From Myxococcales bacterium (GTDB taxonomy: Bacteria > Myxococcota_A > Polyangia > Haliangiales > Haliangiaceae): DNA of 36,887 nt. Location of the stretch: NCBI GenBank assembly GCA_028287115.1, contig JAQBQF010000345.1:1-36887 (forward strand), written 5' to 3'. Numbering within the stretch: position 1 is the stretch's first letter; every line of letters begins with the position of its first letter. The notes under the pieces are model-generated. The model was not told the origin of the DNA, made no database searches, and saw only the letters and a program-made list of their open reading frames with translations. Below are positions 1 through 8,906 of this stretch, one piece after another. The position numbers and the translations under genes were made by a program.

Positions 1-1
1 C

Positions 2-622
2 GATGGCTGCGTGCTGCGGAGTCTCGATCAGCGATCCGCGGACAAGTTGCGGATCGCGGCGATCTGCAAGACCAGGCGCCACGTCGAGATCGAAGCGACG
101 TTGCGGCAGAACCGGATCGCCGGCGGATCGCTCGAGCTGGAGGCGCGCGCCCCGGCGCTGATCGAGTTGCCGGTCGCGAGCATCGCGCAAGGTGCGGTCC
201 GCGTGACGCTGTTCTCGAATCACGAAGAGCCGCTCGCCGAACGGCTCGTCTATCACGGCCGCAATGCCGATCTGAAGGTCACGTTGACGGCAGACCGCAA
301 GTCCTACTCGCCGCGCGATCCGATCAAGGTCCACGTTCACGCGACCGACGCGTATGGCAAGCCGACGAAGGCGAGTATCGGTCTCGCGGTCGTCGACGAC
401 ACCGTGCTGTCGTTCGCAGACGACAAGAGCGCGCGGATCCTCGCGCACACGTACCTCGAGCCGGAGCTGGCCGCGACCGCGGCCGATCCGATCGAGGAGC
501 CGAACTTCTACTTCTCCGATAAGCCCGAAGCCGCCGCGGCGATGGATGCCCTCCTCGCGACACGTGGCTATCGCAAGTTCGAGTGGCGTCAGGTCCTGCC
601 GGCGAATAGGAGCCAACCATGA
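2..622 (+). CDS. Alpha-2-macroglobulin-like protein, C-terminal part of an N-terminal half (5' truncated by window)
   Basis: The reading frame is open to the left edge, so only the last 206 residues are seen. They contain a macroglobulin-type beta-sandwich segment, with a linker reading DRKSYSPRDPIKVHV and then the phrase GLAVVDDTVLSFADD, which is typical of the MG domain before the bait region in bacterial A2M-like proteins. The protein ends in ATRGYRKFEW, the point where a normal bacterial A2M would run on into its A2M/thioester half. Here translation stops, and the next gene begins in the overlapping ATGA. Inferred role: a periplasmic or surface protease-trap partner of the downstream thioester protein. 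Family assignment is by pattern recognition; the missing 5' part prevents a domain count. Confidence 0.75.
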   Translation, partial: DGCVLRSLDQRSADKLRIAAICKTRRHVEIEATLRQNRIAGGSLELEARAPALIELPVASIAQGAVRVTLFSNHEEPLAERLVYHGRNADLKVTLTADRKSYSPRDPIKVHVHATDAYGKPTKASIGLAVVDDTVLSFADDKSARILAHTYLEPELAATAADPIEEPNFYFSDKPEAAAAMDALLATRGYRKFEWRQVLPANRSQP

Positions 623-3432
623 AGCGCATCGTGATCTTCGCAATCCTCGCCGGCAGCGCGACTTCGTACGCGGGCACGGGCTCGATCGAAGGAACCGTCG
701 TCGATCAACAGTCGGGCCTGACCGTGCCGAGCGGTCGGATCGAGATCTCGATCGCCTGCGGATCGGTGCACAAGACCGCGAGCATCGACGGTGCGGGTCA
801 CTTCGCGATCGCCGGGCTTCCCGCGGGAGCGTGCACGTTGACCGCCAGTGGTTCGAGCTATGCGACGGTCGCCATGGGTGTCACGGTCGACGATGGAACG
901 ATCGCGACCCTGCTCGTCAGCGTCGCGACGAAGGCGTATGCCGAGGCGCTGCGCAAGCAACAAGCAGAGCTCGAGCGCATGCAATTTCGCGGCGGCATGA
1001 ACAAAGGCATGGCACGCGGTGAGATGGACGTGCCGATGCCTCCGATGGCGGTAGCGCCCGAGGCGCCTCGCCCGACACCTCCCGCGCCGCCGGGAGCTGC
1101 GCCCAAGGCGGTCAAGCCAGCTGTCCATGCGGCGCACTTCGCTCGGAACCCCGCGCTGCGCGGCGCGCCCGCGCAACCGGTGGTCGCCATCCCCAAGGAC
1201 GCGGCCAAGCTCGAAGAAATGCCCGCCAGACGCCGGCTCGCGCGACGCGAGGTAAAGAACGACGAGATGGCGATCGAGCAGGTCAACGGTTGGGCCGCGG
1301 TTCGCGTATTTCCGGTGCCGCAATACACCAAGGCGTATGACGGACCGCGCACCGACTTCCGGGAGACCGTGTACTGGAATCCATCGGTCGAGACCAATGC
1401 CAATGGTGACGCCGACGTCGCGTTCGTCGCGTCGGACGCCGTCACCGCGTTCCGGGTGACTGCGGAAGGGTTCTCGGCCAACGGCACGGCGGGCGGCGGG
1501 CAGATGACGTTCCAGTCGAAGCTACCGTTGACGATCGACGCGCACCTACCCGTCGAAGTGACCTCGGGCGACACGATCCAGCTGCCGATCACGCTCGCCA
1601 ACGAGACCGACGAAGCGATCGACGCCACCCTCGCGACGCAGTTCGGCGCGGCCTTCAAGCTCGCCAACAATCCCGTGACGGGTCCGATCCACCTCATGGC
1701 GCAGCAGAAGCGGAGCCTGTTCTTCGCGCTCGACGTGGTCGCGACCGACGGCAATGCGGATGTCGAGCTGAAGCTCACCGGGCGCGGCCTCTCCGACGAG
1801 ATCAAGAAGCAGATCCGCGTTGTGCCGCGCGGCTTTCCGATCGAGGTCTCCGCGTCGGGTACCGCGCATCGCGGTCAGGCCAGCAGTCATGTCCTCGAGC
1901 TCGCAGGTGCGCTGCCCGGATCGTTTCATGCGAGCGTCAAGATGTATCCGTCGCCGGTCGCGTCGATCGCGACGGGGATGGAGGGGATGATCCGAGAGCC
2001 GGGCGGCTGCTTCGAGCAGACATCGTCGACGAATTACCCGAACATCATGATCCTCTCGTACCTGAGCACGACGGACTCCGCGGATCCGGCGCTCGTCCAG
2101 AAGACCCAGGGCGTGCTCGATCACGGCTACAAGCTGCTGACCGGCTACGAGACGCCCGAGAAGGGCTACGAATGGTTCGGTCACCAGCCGGGGCACGAGG
2201 CGCTGACCGCCTATGGCCTGATGGAGTTCGCCGACATGGCGAAGGTCTACGACGTCGATCACAAGATGGTGGAGCGCACGGCCGACTGGCTGATGAGCCG
2301 CCGCGATCACCACGGCGGGTTCGAGCGCAGCTCGCTGGCGCTCGATTCGTTCGGCCGCGCGAATCCCACGACCACGAACGCGTACATCATGTGGGCACTC
2401 GCAGAGGCGAAGCGGACCCCGGGACTCGCGCAGGAGCTCGGCGTTCAGAAGTCGCTCGGCAGCGAGACGCGCGATCCGTACCTGCTCGCGCTCGCCGCGA
2501 ACACGAATCTCGTCGCATCGCCGCAAGCCGCGGAGACCGCGGCCATGGTGAAGCGCCTCGCGGCCATGCAGGCCAAGGACGGCAGCTTCGCTGGCGCGAA
2601 GGAATCGATCACGATGTCGGGTGGCGAGTCGTTGACGATCGAGACGACGGCGCTCGCGGTGATCGCGCTCATCAAGGCATCTCCGAACGGCGAGTACGAG
2701 ACGCAGATCCGCGGCGGCATCGACTGGCTCAACGGGAAGCGCGGCGGCTACGGAGCGTGGGGTAACACGCAGGCGACGATCCTCGGCCTCAAGGCGCTGA
2801 CCGCGTACACCGATCACGCACGCACGACCGCTGCGCCGGGCACAGCGACGCTCGTCGTCAACGGCAAGGACGCGGGCACGATCAGGTTCGACAAGGGTCG
2901 CCGCGATGCACTCGTGTGGAGCGACTTCGCGAACAAGCTCGCGCCCGGCAAGAACACGATCGAGGTGCGCCTCGATAGCTCGGCCTCGCTGCCGTATTCG
3001 ATCGCGATCGAGTATCGTTCGGCGCAGCCGCAATCCTCGCCGCGCACGAAGATCGCGGTGACGACCCAGCTGCTGAGCAGCAAGGTCAAGATGGGCGAGG
3101 GCGTCACGTTGCGCGCGCACGTCGAGAACACCACGAACACCGGCGTTCCGATGACGCTCGCGCGCGTCGGTCTGCCGGGCGGCACCGTGTTCCAGACCTG
3201 GCAGCTCAAGGAGCTTCGCGACAAAGGCCTGATCGACTTCTACGAGACGCGGCCGCGCGAGGTGATCTTGTACTGGCGCGCCCTGGCGCCTTCGGCGAAG
3301 AAAGACGTCGATCTCAACTTGCTCGCGGCCGTCCCGGGCACCTACGAAGCGCCGGCGAGCTCGGCGTACCTCTATTACACGGCCGAGGACAAAGCCTGGA
3401 CGAAACCCGTCGCCATCACGATCGACAAGTAG
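619..3432 (+). CDS. Alpha-2-macroglobulin-type thioester protein with N-terminal carboxypeptidase-regulatory-like domain
   Basis: 937 residues. Residues 1-19 are a signal peptide. Residues 21-100 form a carboxypeptidase-regulatory/SdrD-B-like sandwich (GSIEGTVVDQQSGL). A Pro/Ala-rich linker spans about 135-200. The A2M domain follows (from about 225, VYWNPSVETNANGDADVAF), and then a thioester domain carrying the C464-F-E-Q467 motif within GGCFEQTSS and an alpha/alpha-toroid with repeated GG/W turns (to about 740). The start is well supported: AGGAG sits 6 bases before ATG 619, and the ATG overlaps the upstream TGA (ATGA). Family knowledge: bacterial A2Ms covalently trap proteases through the thioester. 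The oddity is that the canonical single polypeptide is split, and this half has its own export signal. The stop abuts the convergent gene's stop (TAGCTA). Confidence 0.88.
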   Translation: MKRIVIFAILAGSATSYAGTGSIEGTVVDQQSGLTVPSGRIEISIACGSVHKTASIDGAGHFAIAGLPAGACTLTASGSSYATVAMGVTVDDGTIATLLVSVATKAYAEALRKQQAELERMQFRGGMNKGMARGEMDVPMPPMAVAPEAPRPTPPAPPGAAPKAVKPAVHAAHFARNPALRGAPAQPVVAIPKDAAKLEEMPARRRLARREVKNDEMAIEQVNGWAAVRVFPVPQYTKAYDGPRTDFRETVYWNPSVETNANGDADVAFVASDAVTAFRVTAEGFSANGTAGGGQMTFQSKLPLTIDAHLPVEVTSGDTIQLPITLANETDEAIDATLATQFGAAFKLANNPVTGPIHLMAQQKRSLFFALDVVATDGNADVELKLTGRGLSDEIKKQIRVVPRGFPIEVSASGTAHRGQASSHVLELAGALPGSFHASVKMYPSPVASIATGMEGMIREPGGCFEQTSSTNYPNIMILSYLSTTDSADPALVQKTQGVLDHGYKLLTGYETPEKGYEWFGHQPGHEALTAYGLMEFADMAKVYDVDHKMVERTADWLMSRRDHHGGFERSSLALDSFGRANPTTTNAYIMWALAEAKRTPGLAQELGVQKSLGSETRDPYLLALAANTNLVASPQAAETAAMVKRLAAMQAKDGSFAGAKESITMSGGESLTIETTALAVIALIKASPNGEYETQIRGGIDWLNGKRGGYGAWGNTQATILGLKALTAYTDHARTTAAPGTATLVVNGKDAGTIRFDKGRRDALVWSDFANKLAPGKNTIEVRLDSSASLPYSIAIEYRSAQPQSSPRTKIAVTTQLLSSKVKMGEGVTLRAHVENTTNTGVPMTLARVGLPGGTVFQTWQLKELRDKGLIDFYETRPREVILYWRALAPSAKKDVDLNLLAAVPGTYEAPASSAYLYYTAEDKAWTKPVAITIDK

Positions 3433-4236
3433 CTAGCGAATGATTCCGATGGCGCCGATCACGACCTCGATCACGATCAACACGACGATGTAGTACTCGA
3501 CGTTGAGCGAGCGCGCGGCCTGCGCGAGATCGAGCATCGCTTGTGCCGAACGGGACACGACGCCGAGCTTGGTGTCGAGCGCGAGATGACGCTCGCGGAT
3601 CTCGTACTCGTCTTCGAGGCGCGCGTAGAACCGGTCGAGCTCGGGATTGTCCCAGAGTAGATCCGGTTTCTCGAGGACCTCGGCGCGACCGACGAGCTGG
3701 TGCTCGACGAGCATCGCTTCGCCGATCTGGCGGACGAGATCGTGTTGCTTCCACGGCAGCCGGCGCGGCGACGACTTCATCTGGACTGCCATCGGCTCGA
3801 TCGAGTTGAAGACCTCGGCGATCTCCTGTTCGTAACGCGCGACCATCACGCTCTTGCCGAGCAGCTCGGCGATGACCTGAAGGCGTTCGACCGTGACTTC
3901 GCGGATGATCACCGCATCGGGCTCGACGCCGTCGAAGTCGCCGACGCGGACCGTCGCGCGCTCGGTCTCGAACTTCGCGTAGCGCCCGGCGATGCGTGCC
4001 CCGAGATCGGCGATGAACCGCTCCTGCTGGATCGGATCGATGCCGAACAGCACGACGGCGCCCGCACGGAGCAGCACGGCGTATCCGGCGGGCGCGACCT
4101 CGATCAGGACCGGCAACTGCGGGCTAAGGCGCGGCTCGATGCCGCGCACATCGATGCGATCGCCCACGTGGACCGCGCGGACCTCGAACCGCGAACCGAG
4201 TCGGGCCGCGAGGTCGGCTGCACGTTCTTTGGCCAT
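3433..4236 (-). CDS. RMD1/YagE (DUF155) family membrane-anchored protein
   Basis: 267 residues. The pattern matches the DUF155 family, which includes yeast Rmd1 and mitochondrial RMND1. A soluble N-terminal half contains the phrase AVVLFGIDPIQQERF. A helical middle contains MVARYEQEIAEVFNSIEP, and a long charged helix follows (LDRFYARLEDEYEIRERHLALDTKL). A single C-terminal membrane helix spans about 247-265 (YYIVVLIVIEVVIGAIGII). Eukaryotic members act in the mitochondrial inner membrane; bacterial function is unknown. It is convergent with the A2M gene with no intervening base. The start ATG at 4236 gives a normal family length. No operon partner is evident. Confidence 0.82.
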   Translation of the reverse strand: MAKERAADLAARLGSRFEVRAVHVGDRIDVRGIEPRLSPQLPVLIEVAPAGYAVLLRAGAVVLFGIDPIQQERFIADLGARIAGRYAKFETERATVRVGDFDGVEPDAVIIREVTVERLQVIAELLGKSVMVARYEQEIAEVFNSIEPMAVQMKSSPRRLPWKQHDLVRQIGEAMLVEHQLVGRAEVLEKPDLLWDNPELDRFYARLEDEYEIRERHLALDTKLGVVSRSAQAMLDLAQAARSLNVEYYIVVLIVIEVVIGAIGIIR

Positions 4237-4322
4237 CTCAGCGACTTATCATGCCTGACCAACGCGTCGCTCGCCGGGAGTGATCGCTGGTACCGAGCCG
4301 CGCGGTCGGGCAAACTCGGTGG

Positions 4323-4634
4323 ATGATCAGCCCGGCCGTCGCCAAGTGTCTCGTGGTCTCGAAGGTGCTGATCTCGGACGGCATGATGACCGACGACGAG
4401 CGAGGCTTCCTGGCCGGGATGATGGATCAGCTCGGTCTCACGCCCGCGGAGCGCGACAGCGTGATCCAGCTCAAGGGCCTCGATGACGCCGAGACGATCG
4501 TCGGCGCACTCACGCTCGAGGAGCGACGCGAGATCGTCGAGCTCCTCGTCGACGCCGCGGCGGCCGACGGCAAGCTGTCACCGCACGAGCTACGGACCGT
4601 CAACCGCGTCTCGAAGGCCCTCGGAATCGTCTGA
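4323..4634 (+). CDS. Small TerB-like helical protein
   Basis: 103 residues, all-helical and acidic. The pattern resembles TerB/DUF533-type domains, with two similar helical halves. Each begins with an acidic D-G motif: KVLISDGMMTDDERGFLAGM near residue 20 and LLVDAAAADGKLSPHELRTV near residue 80. TerB-like domains bind metal through such acidic positions in some family members; whether this one does is not shown. There is no signal peptide or membrane segment, so it is probably cytoplasmic. It is divergent from the DUF155 gene (about 85 bases apart). The specific role is unknown. Confidence 0.65.
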   Translation: MISPAVAKCLVVSKVLISDGMMTDDERGFLAGMMDQLGLTPAERDSVIQLKGLDDAETIVGALTLEERREIVELLVDAAAADGKLSPHELRTVNRVSKALGIV

Positions 4635-4714
4635 GCTTTGTCGTAGGACGACACGCCGCTTACCCACATGAGCGATTGCGCGCGTCGTTCGGTCCCCGTG
4701 TACGACCACTGAAG

Positions 4715-4733
4715 GCTCGGCACCGTGCCGAGC
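4715..4733. repeat. 19-bp near-perfect palindrome between two genes
   Basis: The sequence GCTCGGCACCGTGCCGAGC has 9-bp perfectly complementary arms around a single central C. It lies 81 bases after the TerB-like stop and 56 bases before the next ATG (4789). There is no T-tract after it, so it is not a textbook intrinsic terminator. Its position and near-zero loop fit a dimeric-repressor operator for the 4789 gene at least as well. Confidence 0.5.
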
Positions 4734-4788
4734 ACGCCCTCGGAGCCGCCAGCCTCGGGCCGCCGACGGCACGCATCGTGCGACAGCG

Positions 4789-5202
4789 ATGGAGATGCTT
4801 ACGCAACCTGAAACAGACCTGTCCCCGATCACGCCGCCGCTCGCCGATGCACCCGAGGTCGCAACTCTCGAGCTCCCCCTACCGCCGCGTCACCTCAACA
4901 GCGTCGACGCGACCATGGGCCAGCCGATCGTCGCGCGCGTCTTGGCTCGTAAACAAGAGCTCGAGGCGTTGCTCGCCGCACTCCCCGAGGACAACTTGCG
5001 CGCTCGCACCGACATCGATCTCGCGCTGACCACGATCAAGGATCTCCTCACCGGTGACCTCGCCCATGTCCCCGCGGTCGTCGTGAGCGACATGAGCCAT
5101 TGGCTCGAGCGCAACAAACACCTTGCCGAGAGTGCCGTCGAAGCGGTCGACCCAGACATCATCACGGCTCCCGTGAACGTCGAGCCCGCGATCACCGCGT
5201 AG
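4789..5202 (+). CDS. Hypothetical protein, 137 residues
   Basis: I do not recognise a family. An N-terminal stretch rich in Pro, Thr and Glu (residues 1-35) precedes a helical core (VARVLARKQELEALLAALPE, then a helix ending in TIKDLLTGDL). A second helix holds the phrase VVVSDMSHWLERNKHLAESA, and the C-terminus is Val/Pro/Ala-rich. No signal peptide, Cys or membrane segment is seen. A second in-frame ATG at 4795 is an equally possible start; neither has a clear ribosome-binding site. Its stop TAG directly abuts the stop of the convergent CBS gene. Codon use and frame behaviour look like a real gene. Confidence 0.6.
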   Translation: MEMLTQPETDLSPITPPLADAPEVATLELPLPPRHLNSVDATMGQPIVARVLARKQELEALLAALPEDNLRARTDIDLALTTIKDLLTGDLAHVPAVVVSDMSHWLERNKHLAESAVEAVDPDIITAPVNVEPAITA

Positions 5203-5583
5203 TCAGGCAGCGCGGCGACGGAGCACCTCGCGCAGCACGCGCACCGCATCCATCGCCGTGAAGATTCCCGAGACCTCGCCCGTGTTCGCCGTGACGACGA
5301 CGGCGTCCCAGTGACGCTCGTCCATCTCGTCGAGAACGGTCTCCAAGGACGCATCGAGATCGATCCGGTGCGCAGGCATCATGACTTCTTGCACCGTCGT
5401 GCCGAGCCGGTGGGCAACGCGCATCAGATCGCGTTCCACGACCATGCCGACGAGCTGGTCGCCATCGAGCACCGGCAAGTGGTGAATCTCGCGCTCGGCG
5501 AGCATCTGGCGCGCGACGCCGACGCTGTCATCGACCTGCACGGACCACGGCTGAGGGGTCATGTAGCGCTTGATTCGATGCAC
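5203..5583 (-). CDS. CBS-domain pair protein
   Basis: 126 residues forming one tandem CBS module (Bateman domain). CBS1 is about residues 5-60, with the typical VGVARQMLAEREIHHLPVLD and LVGMVVERDLMR strings. CBS2 is about 65-120 (SLETVLDEMDERHWDAVVV, then GIFTAMDAVRVL). Such stand-alone modules bind adenine nucleotides and act as energy or nucleotide sensors, often for partner transporters or enzymes. The start is GTG at 5583; the in-frame ATG at residue 8 would cut into CBS1. It is divergent from the permease gene about 200 bases away, so a functional link to that transporter is possible but unproven. Confidence 0.88.
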   Translation of the reverse strand: MHRIKRYMTPQPWSVQVDDSVGVARQMLAEREIHHLPVLDGDQLVGMVVERDLMRVAHRLGTTVQEVMMPAHRIDLDASLETVLDEMDERHWDAVVVTANTGEVSGIFTAMDAVRVLREVLRRRAA

Positions 5584-5780
5584 GACGACTACAAATTGCA
5601 GGCGCTATGCCCGCCGTATGCGCCGGTTTCCTAGTCGGGAACGATCACCGCCACGATCTCGAGGAGCGCACCGAGGATGCTGAAGCCGGTGCTACTCGCG
5701 GAGGACATCGCGTGACGACGGCGCATGGTGTGCACGCGAAGCACGCCCGAGCGAGCGAGGGTAGGACCCGCCGCGCGTGA

Positions 5781-7742
5781 ATGTTACCCCTGAGCATGAC
5801 GCTGCGTAGCTTGGTGTTGGGCCGGCCTCTCGCGAACCGCGAACAAGCGAAGCGCCAGATCGGGGTACTCGAAGGAGTGCCCGCGATGGGACTCGATGGT
5901 CTTGGATCTTCGGCGTATGGACCCGAGGCGGCGCTGACGGTGCTCACGCCACTGGGTGTCGCGGCGCTCTCGTACATCGTTCCGATCACGCTCTCGATCG
6001 TCGCCCTGCTCGCCATCTTGTTCGCGTCCTACTGGCAGACGATCAAGGCATATCCCAACAACGGCGGTGGCTACGCGGTCTCGAAGGCCAACCTCGGCGT
6101 GCAGCCGAGCCTGCTCGCGGCATCGGCGCTGATGGTCGACTACGTGCTGACGGTCGCCGTCGGGATCTCCGCCGGCATGGCCGCTTTCGTATCGGCCGTG
6201 CCGGCACTGCATCCGTACACGCTAGAGCTGTGTCTAGGGGCGCTGCTGCTCATCACGATCGTGAACCTGCGGGGCACGATCGATGCGGGGAGGCTGTTCG
6301 CGCTGCCGACCTATGTGTTCATCGCGAGCTTCGGGGTGCTGTTGGCGATCGGTGTCCATCACGCGATCGTGTCGGGTGGGCATCCACAACCGGTCGTGGC
6401 TCCGCCACCGCTGCCGAAAACGACCGAGGCTGTGGGCGTGTGGCTCTTGCTGCGCGCGTTCGCCAGCGGATGCACCGCGATGACCGGTGTCGAAGCCGTA
6501 AGCAATGGGGTGAGCGCGTTCAAGCAGCCCGTCGTCAAGCATGCCCATCGCACGCTCACGGTGATCGTCGTCGTGCTTGGCCTCCTGCTGGCGGGCATCG
6601 CCTATCTAACGAGGGCATACGGGATCCTCGCGATGGACCAGCAACGATCCGGCTATCAGAGCGTGTTGTCGCAGCTCGCGGGAGCCGTCGTCGGCCATGG
6701 CCTCTACTACTACGTCGCGATCGGAAGCTTGCTGTGCGTGCTCGCCCTCTCTGCCAACACCAGCTTCGTCGACTTTCCGCGCCTGTGCAGACTCCTCGCG
6801 AGCGATGGATTTCTGCCGCGGCCATTCGCGATCGTCGGCCGCCGCCTCGTGTTCTCCGTCGGGATCACGTATCTCGCGGTCACCACCGGACTGCTCCTGC
6901 TCGCGTTCGGTGGAATCACGGATCGGCTGATCCCGCTGTTCGCGGTTGGCGCGTTCATGACGTTCACGCTGTCCCAGCTCGGGATGGTGGTCCACTGGAA
7001 GCGAACCCTGAGCTCGGCGGCGGAGACGCGCGCACGCGCCGCCACATGGTTCCACCTCTTCATCAACGCGCTCGGAGCGCTGTCGACCGCGGTGGCCCTC
7101 ATCGTGATCATCGCGGCAAAGCTGACCGAAGGCGCGTGGATCACCTTGCTCGTCATCCCGGCCATGGTGGTCCTCATGAGGTCCATCAAGCGTTACTACA
7201 CTCACCTCGATGCCCGCCTCTACGATGACAGCACGCTCCAGCTGACGAAGGCCGAGCCGCCGATCGTGCTTGTTGCGGAAGAGTCCTGGAGCAAGCTCAC
7301 CGACCGGGCGCTGAGCTTCGCGCTGCAGCTCTCGCCGGACGTCATCGGCGTCCACCTGATCACGCAGGACGATGACGCCGATGCGATCAAAGACAACTGG
7401 GCACGGCACGTCGAGGGTCCGGCGGCTCGTGCCGGCATGAAACCGCCGAAGCTCGTGTTGCTGCGATCCGAATATCGTCTGATGTACGAGCCGCTGCTGA
7501 AGCTGATCGAGGAACTGGAACAGCAGTTCCCATCGCGGCAGATCGCGGTGCTCCTGCCGGAGCTCGTGAAGACTCACTGGTGGCAGGTGCTGCTGCACAC
7601 GCATCGCGCGCGCCACCTGCGGACCGAGCTCCTGAGGTTCGGCGGGTCGCGGCTCGTGATCATCATCGTCCCTTGCTATGTCGAAGAGCCAAGGCCGAGC
7701 GAGGCAGCGCTCGAGGAGCCACCCGTCACGCCGGTGGAGTGA
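5781..7742 (+). CDS. APC-superfamily permease, KimA-like (possible potassium/amino-acid transporter)
   Basis: 653 residues. The N-terminal approximately 480 residues hold about 12 membrane helices with the APC signature GLDGLGSSAYGPEAAL at the first helix break, followed by SYWQTIKAYPNNGGGYAVSK. The last approximately 150 residues form a soluble USP-like alpha/beta domain (from PPIVLVAEESWSKL). This layout, with a LGRP start and an SSAYGPE motif, matches KimA/YdaO-type high-affinity potassium importers, whose cytoplasmic domain binds cyclic di-AMP in Bacillus. Substrate is inferred from the family; a general amino-acid permease is the alternative. The start could be ATG 5781 or ATG 5796, neither with a strong ribosome-binding site. 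The last 17 bases overlap the convergent histidine-kinase gene. Confidence 0.85.
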   Translation: MLPLSMTLRSLVLGRPLANREQAKRQIGVLEGVPAMGLDGLGSSAYGPEAALTVLTPLGVAALSYIVPITLSIVALLAILFASYWQTIKAYPNNGGGYAVSKANLGVQPSLLAASALMVDYVLTVAVGISAGMAAFVSAVPALHPYTLELCLGALLLITIVNLRGTIDAGRLFALPTYVFIASFGVLLAIGVHHAIVSGGHPQPVVAPPPLPKTTEAVGVWLLLRAFASGCTAMTGVEAVSNGVSAFKQPVVKHAHRTLTVIVVVLGLLLAGIAYLTRAYGILAMDQQRSGYQSVLSQLAGAVVGHGLYYYVAIGSLLCVLALSANTSFVDFPRLCRLLASDGFLPRPFAIVGRRLVFSVGITYLAVTTGLLLLAFGGITDRLIPLFAVGAFMTFTLSQLGMVVHWKRTLSSAAETRARAATWFHLFINALGALSTAVALIVIIAAKLTEGAWITLLVIPAMVVLMRSIKRYYTHLDARLYDDSTLQLTKAEPPIVLVAEESWSKLTDRALSFALQLSPDVIGVHLITQDDDADAIKDNWARHVEGPAARAGMKPPKLVLLRSEYRLMYEPLLKLIEELEQQFPSRQIAVLLPELVKTHWWQVLLHTHRARHLRTELLRFGGSRLVIIIVPCYVEEPRPSEAALEEPPVTPVE

Positions 7743-8901
7743 TCGGAAGCGTCATCGTGAACGTCGTCCCCGTCGCTGCGTCGCTGTCGACGTGGATCGA
7801 TCCGTGGTGTGCCTCGACGGCGCCACGAACGAGCGTGAGGCCGAGTCCCCAACCTCGCGGTGCTTGCGCGGCGACGGAGTGGCTGCGGACGAACGGCTCG
7901 AAAATCAGCGGCAGCTCGTCCCGAGGGATCGGCGTGCCTTCATTGTGCACGGCGATGACCGCGACATCGCCGTGACGCGAGACCTCGATGGTGACAGGCG
8001 TGTCGGGACGCCCGTACTTGAGGCCGTTGCTCGCGAGATTCCAGATCGCTCGACGGATGTCCTCCGCGGACCACACGCCGCGCACGCTCGATTCGCCTCG
8101 GAGCTCGACACGATTGCCTAGATCCTCGCGCACTTCGCGGGCGATCTCGAAAATATCGACTTCGGCCATCTGAGGTGTGGCGAGCTTGCCTGCACGAATT
8201 CGTTGCGCGTCGAGGAGGTCGCCGATCATCCGGTCCATGCGATCGAGGCTGCGCTCGATCTTCACCGCGAAGGACCGACACCGCTCGGGCGTCGGACCTT
8301 CCAGGAGCAGTTGCGCCGCCATCTTGATGGTCGAGAGCGGACCCCGCAGGTCATGCGTGATCAGCGCCGCATATTGCTCCCGGATCTGTTCGAGGTTCCG
8401 CAGGTCGGTGACGTCGCGGACGACGAGGATGACGAGCTCGATCTCGCCGTCGACATCTCGAACGTCGCTGCTGCTGGCGACCAGGTGCCGGACCCCGTGC
8501 CCCGGTCGGTTGAGCAGCACCTCGGTATCCGCGAACCGCGTACCTTCGAGCATCGGTCTGAGTGCATCTCGATCGAAATCGAGCGGGGTACCGTCGAGCA
8601 CCCGCACATCGAGCCGGCGGTAGTCGTCCGCGGTCCCACGATCGGAGCCGAGCCCGAGCATCGCGCGTGCGACCGGATTGAGCAGCACGACCTCGCCGCG
8701 GCGGTCGAACACGGTCACGCCCTCCGTCATGTTGTCGAGTACGGCTCGCAACTTCTCGGCACTCTGGTGCGCCGCAGCGGCGAGATCCTGCTCGCGAAGA
8801 CCGGCGAGCAGCAGCTTTTCGTTCGCCTCTTTTAGATTGTCGTGCGGATCGAGTGGCCCGGACGGGTATTCTGACTCGCCGCCGTGTGGCTCGGTGGTCA
8901 T
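7726..8901 (-). CDS. PAS-domain sensor histidine kinase
   Basis: 391 residues and soluble (no membrane segment). A short coiled coil (20-50) leads into a PAS domain (about 50-168; LDNMTEGVTVFDRRGEVVLL, ending VVRDVTDL). A HisKA helix follows with the phospho-acceptor H183 in ALITHDLRGPLSTIKM. The HATPase_c domain (about 270-388) has an N-box with N288 and N292 and a G2 box WGLGL (351-355). The usual G1 Asp is Asn here (VHNEGTPI, 318-325), which could weaken ATP binding. No receiver domain is attached and no response regulator is seen in the window. It starts 5 bases after the KaiC-like stop, so it is the last gene of a three-gene operon. Confidence 0.92.
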   Translation of the reverse strand: MTTEPHGGESEYPSGPLDPHDNLKEANEKLLLAGLREQDLAAAAHQSAEKLRAVLDNMTEGVTVFDRRGEVVLLNPVARAMLGLGSDRGTADDYRRLDVRVLDGTPLDFDRDALRPMLEGTRFADTEVLLNRPGHGVRHLVASSSDVRDVDGEIELVILVVRDVTDLRNLEQIREQYAALITHDLRGPLSTIKMAAQLLLEGPTPERCRSFAVKIERSLDRMDRMIGDLLDAQRIRAGKLATPQMAEVDIFEIAREVREDLGNRVELRGESSVRGVWSAEDIRRAIWNLASNGLKYGRPDTPVTIEVSRHGDVAVIAVHNEGTPIPRDELPLIFEPFVRSHSVAAQAPRGWGLGLTLVRGAVEAHHGSIHVDSDAATGTTFTMTLPITPPA

Positions 8902-8906
8902 GGCTG

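Noticed and set aside
616..625. Frameshift or assembly error splitting the A2M gene
   Set aside because: The second ORF has a strong ribosome-binding site, a signal peptide and an additional N-terminal domain, so a genuine gene start is more likely.
1546..3120. 524-codon minus-strand frame opposite the A2M gene
   Set aside because: Arg/His-rich shadow without domain pattern; the plus strand carries the thioester motif.
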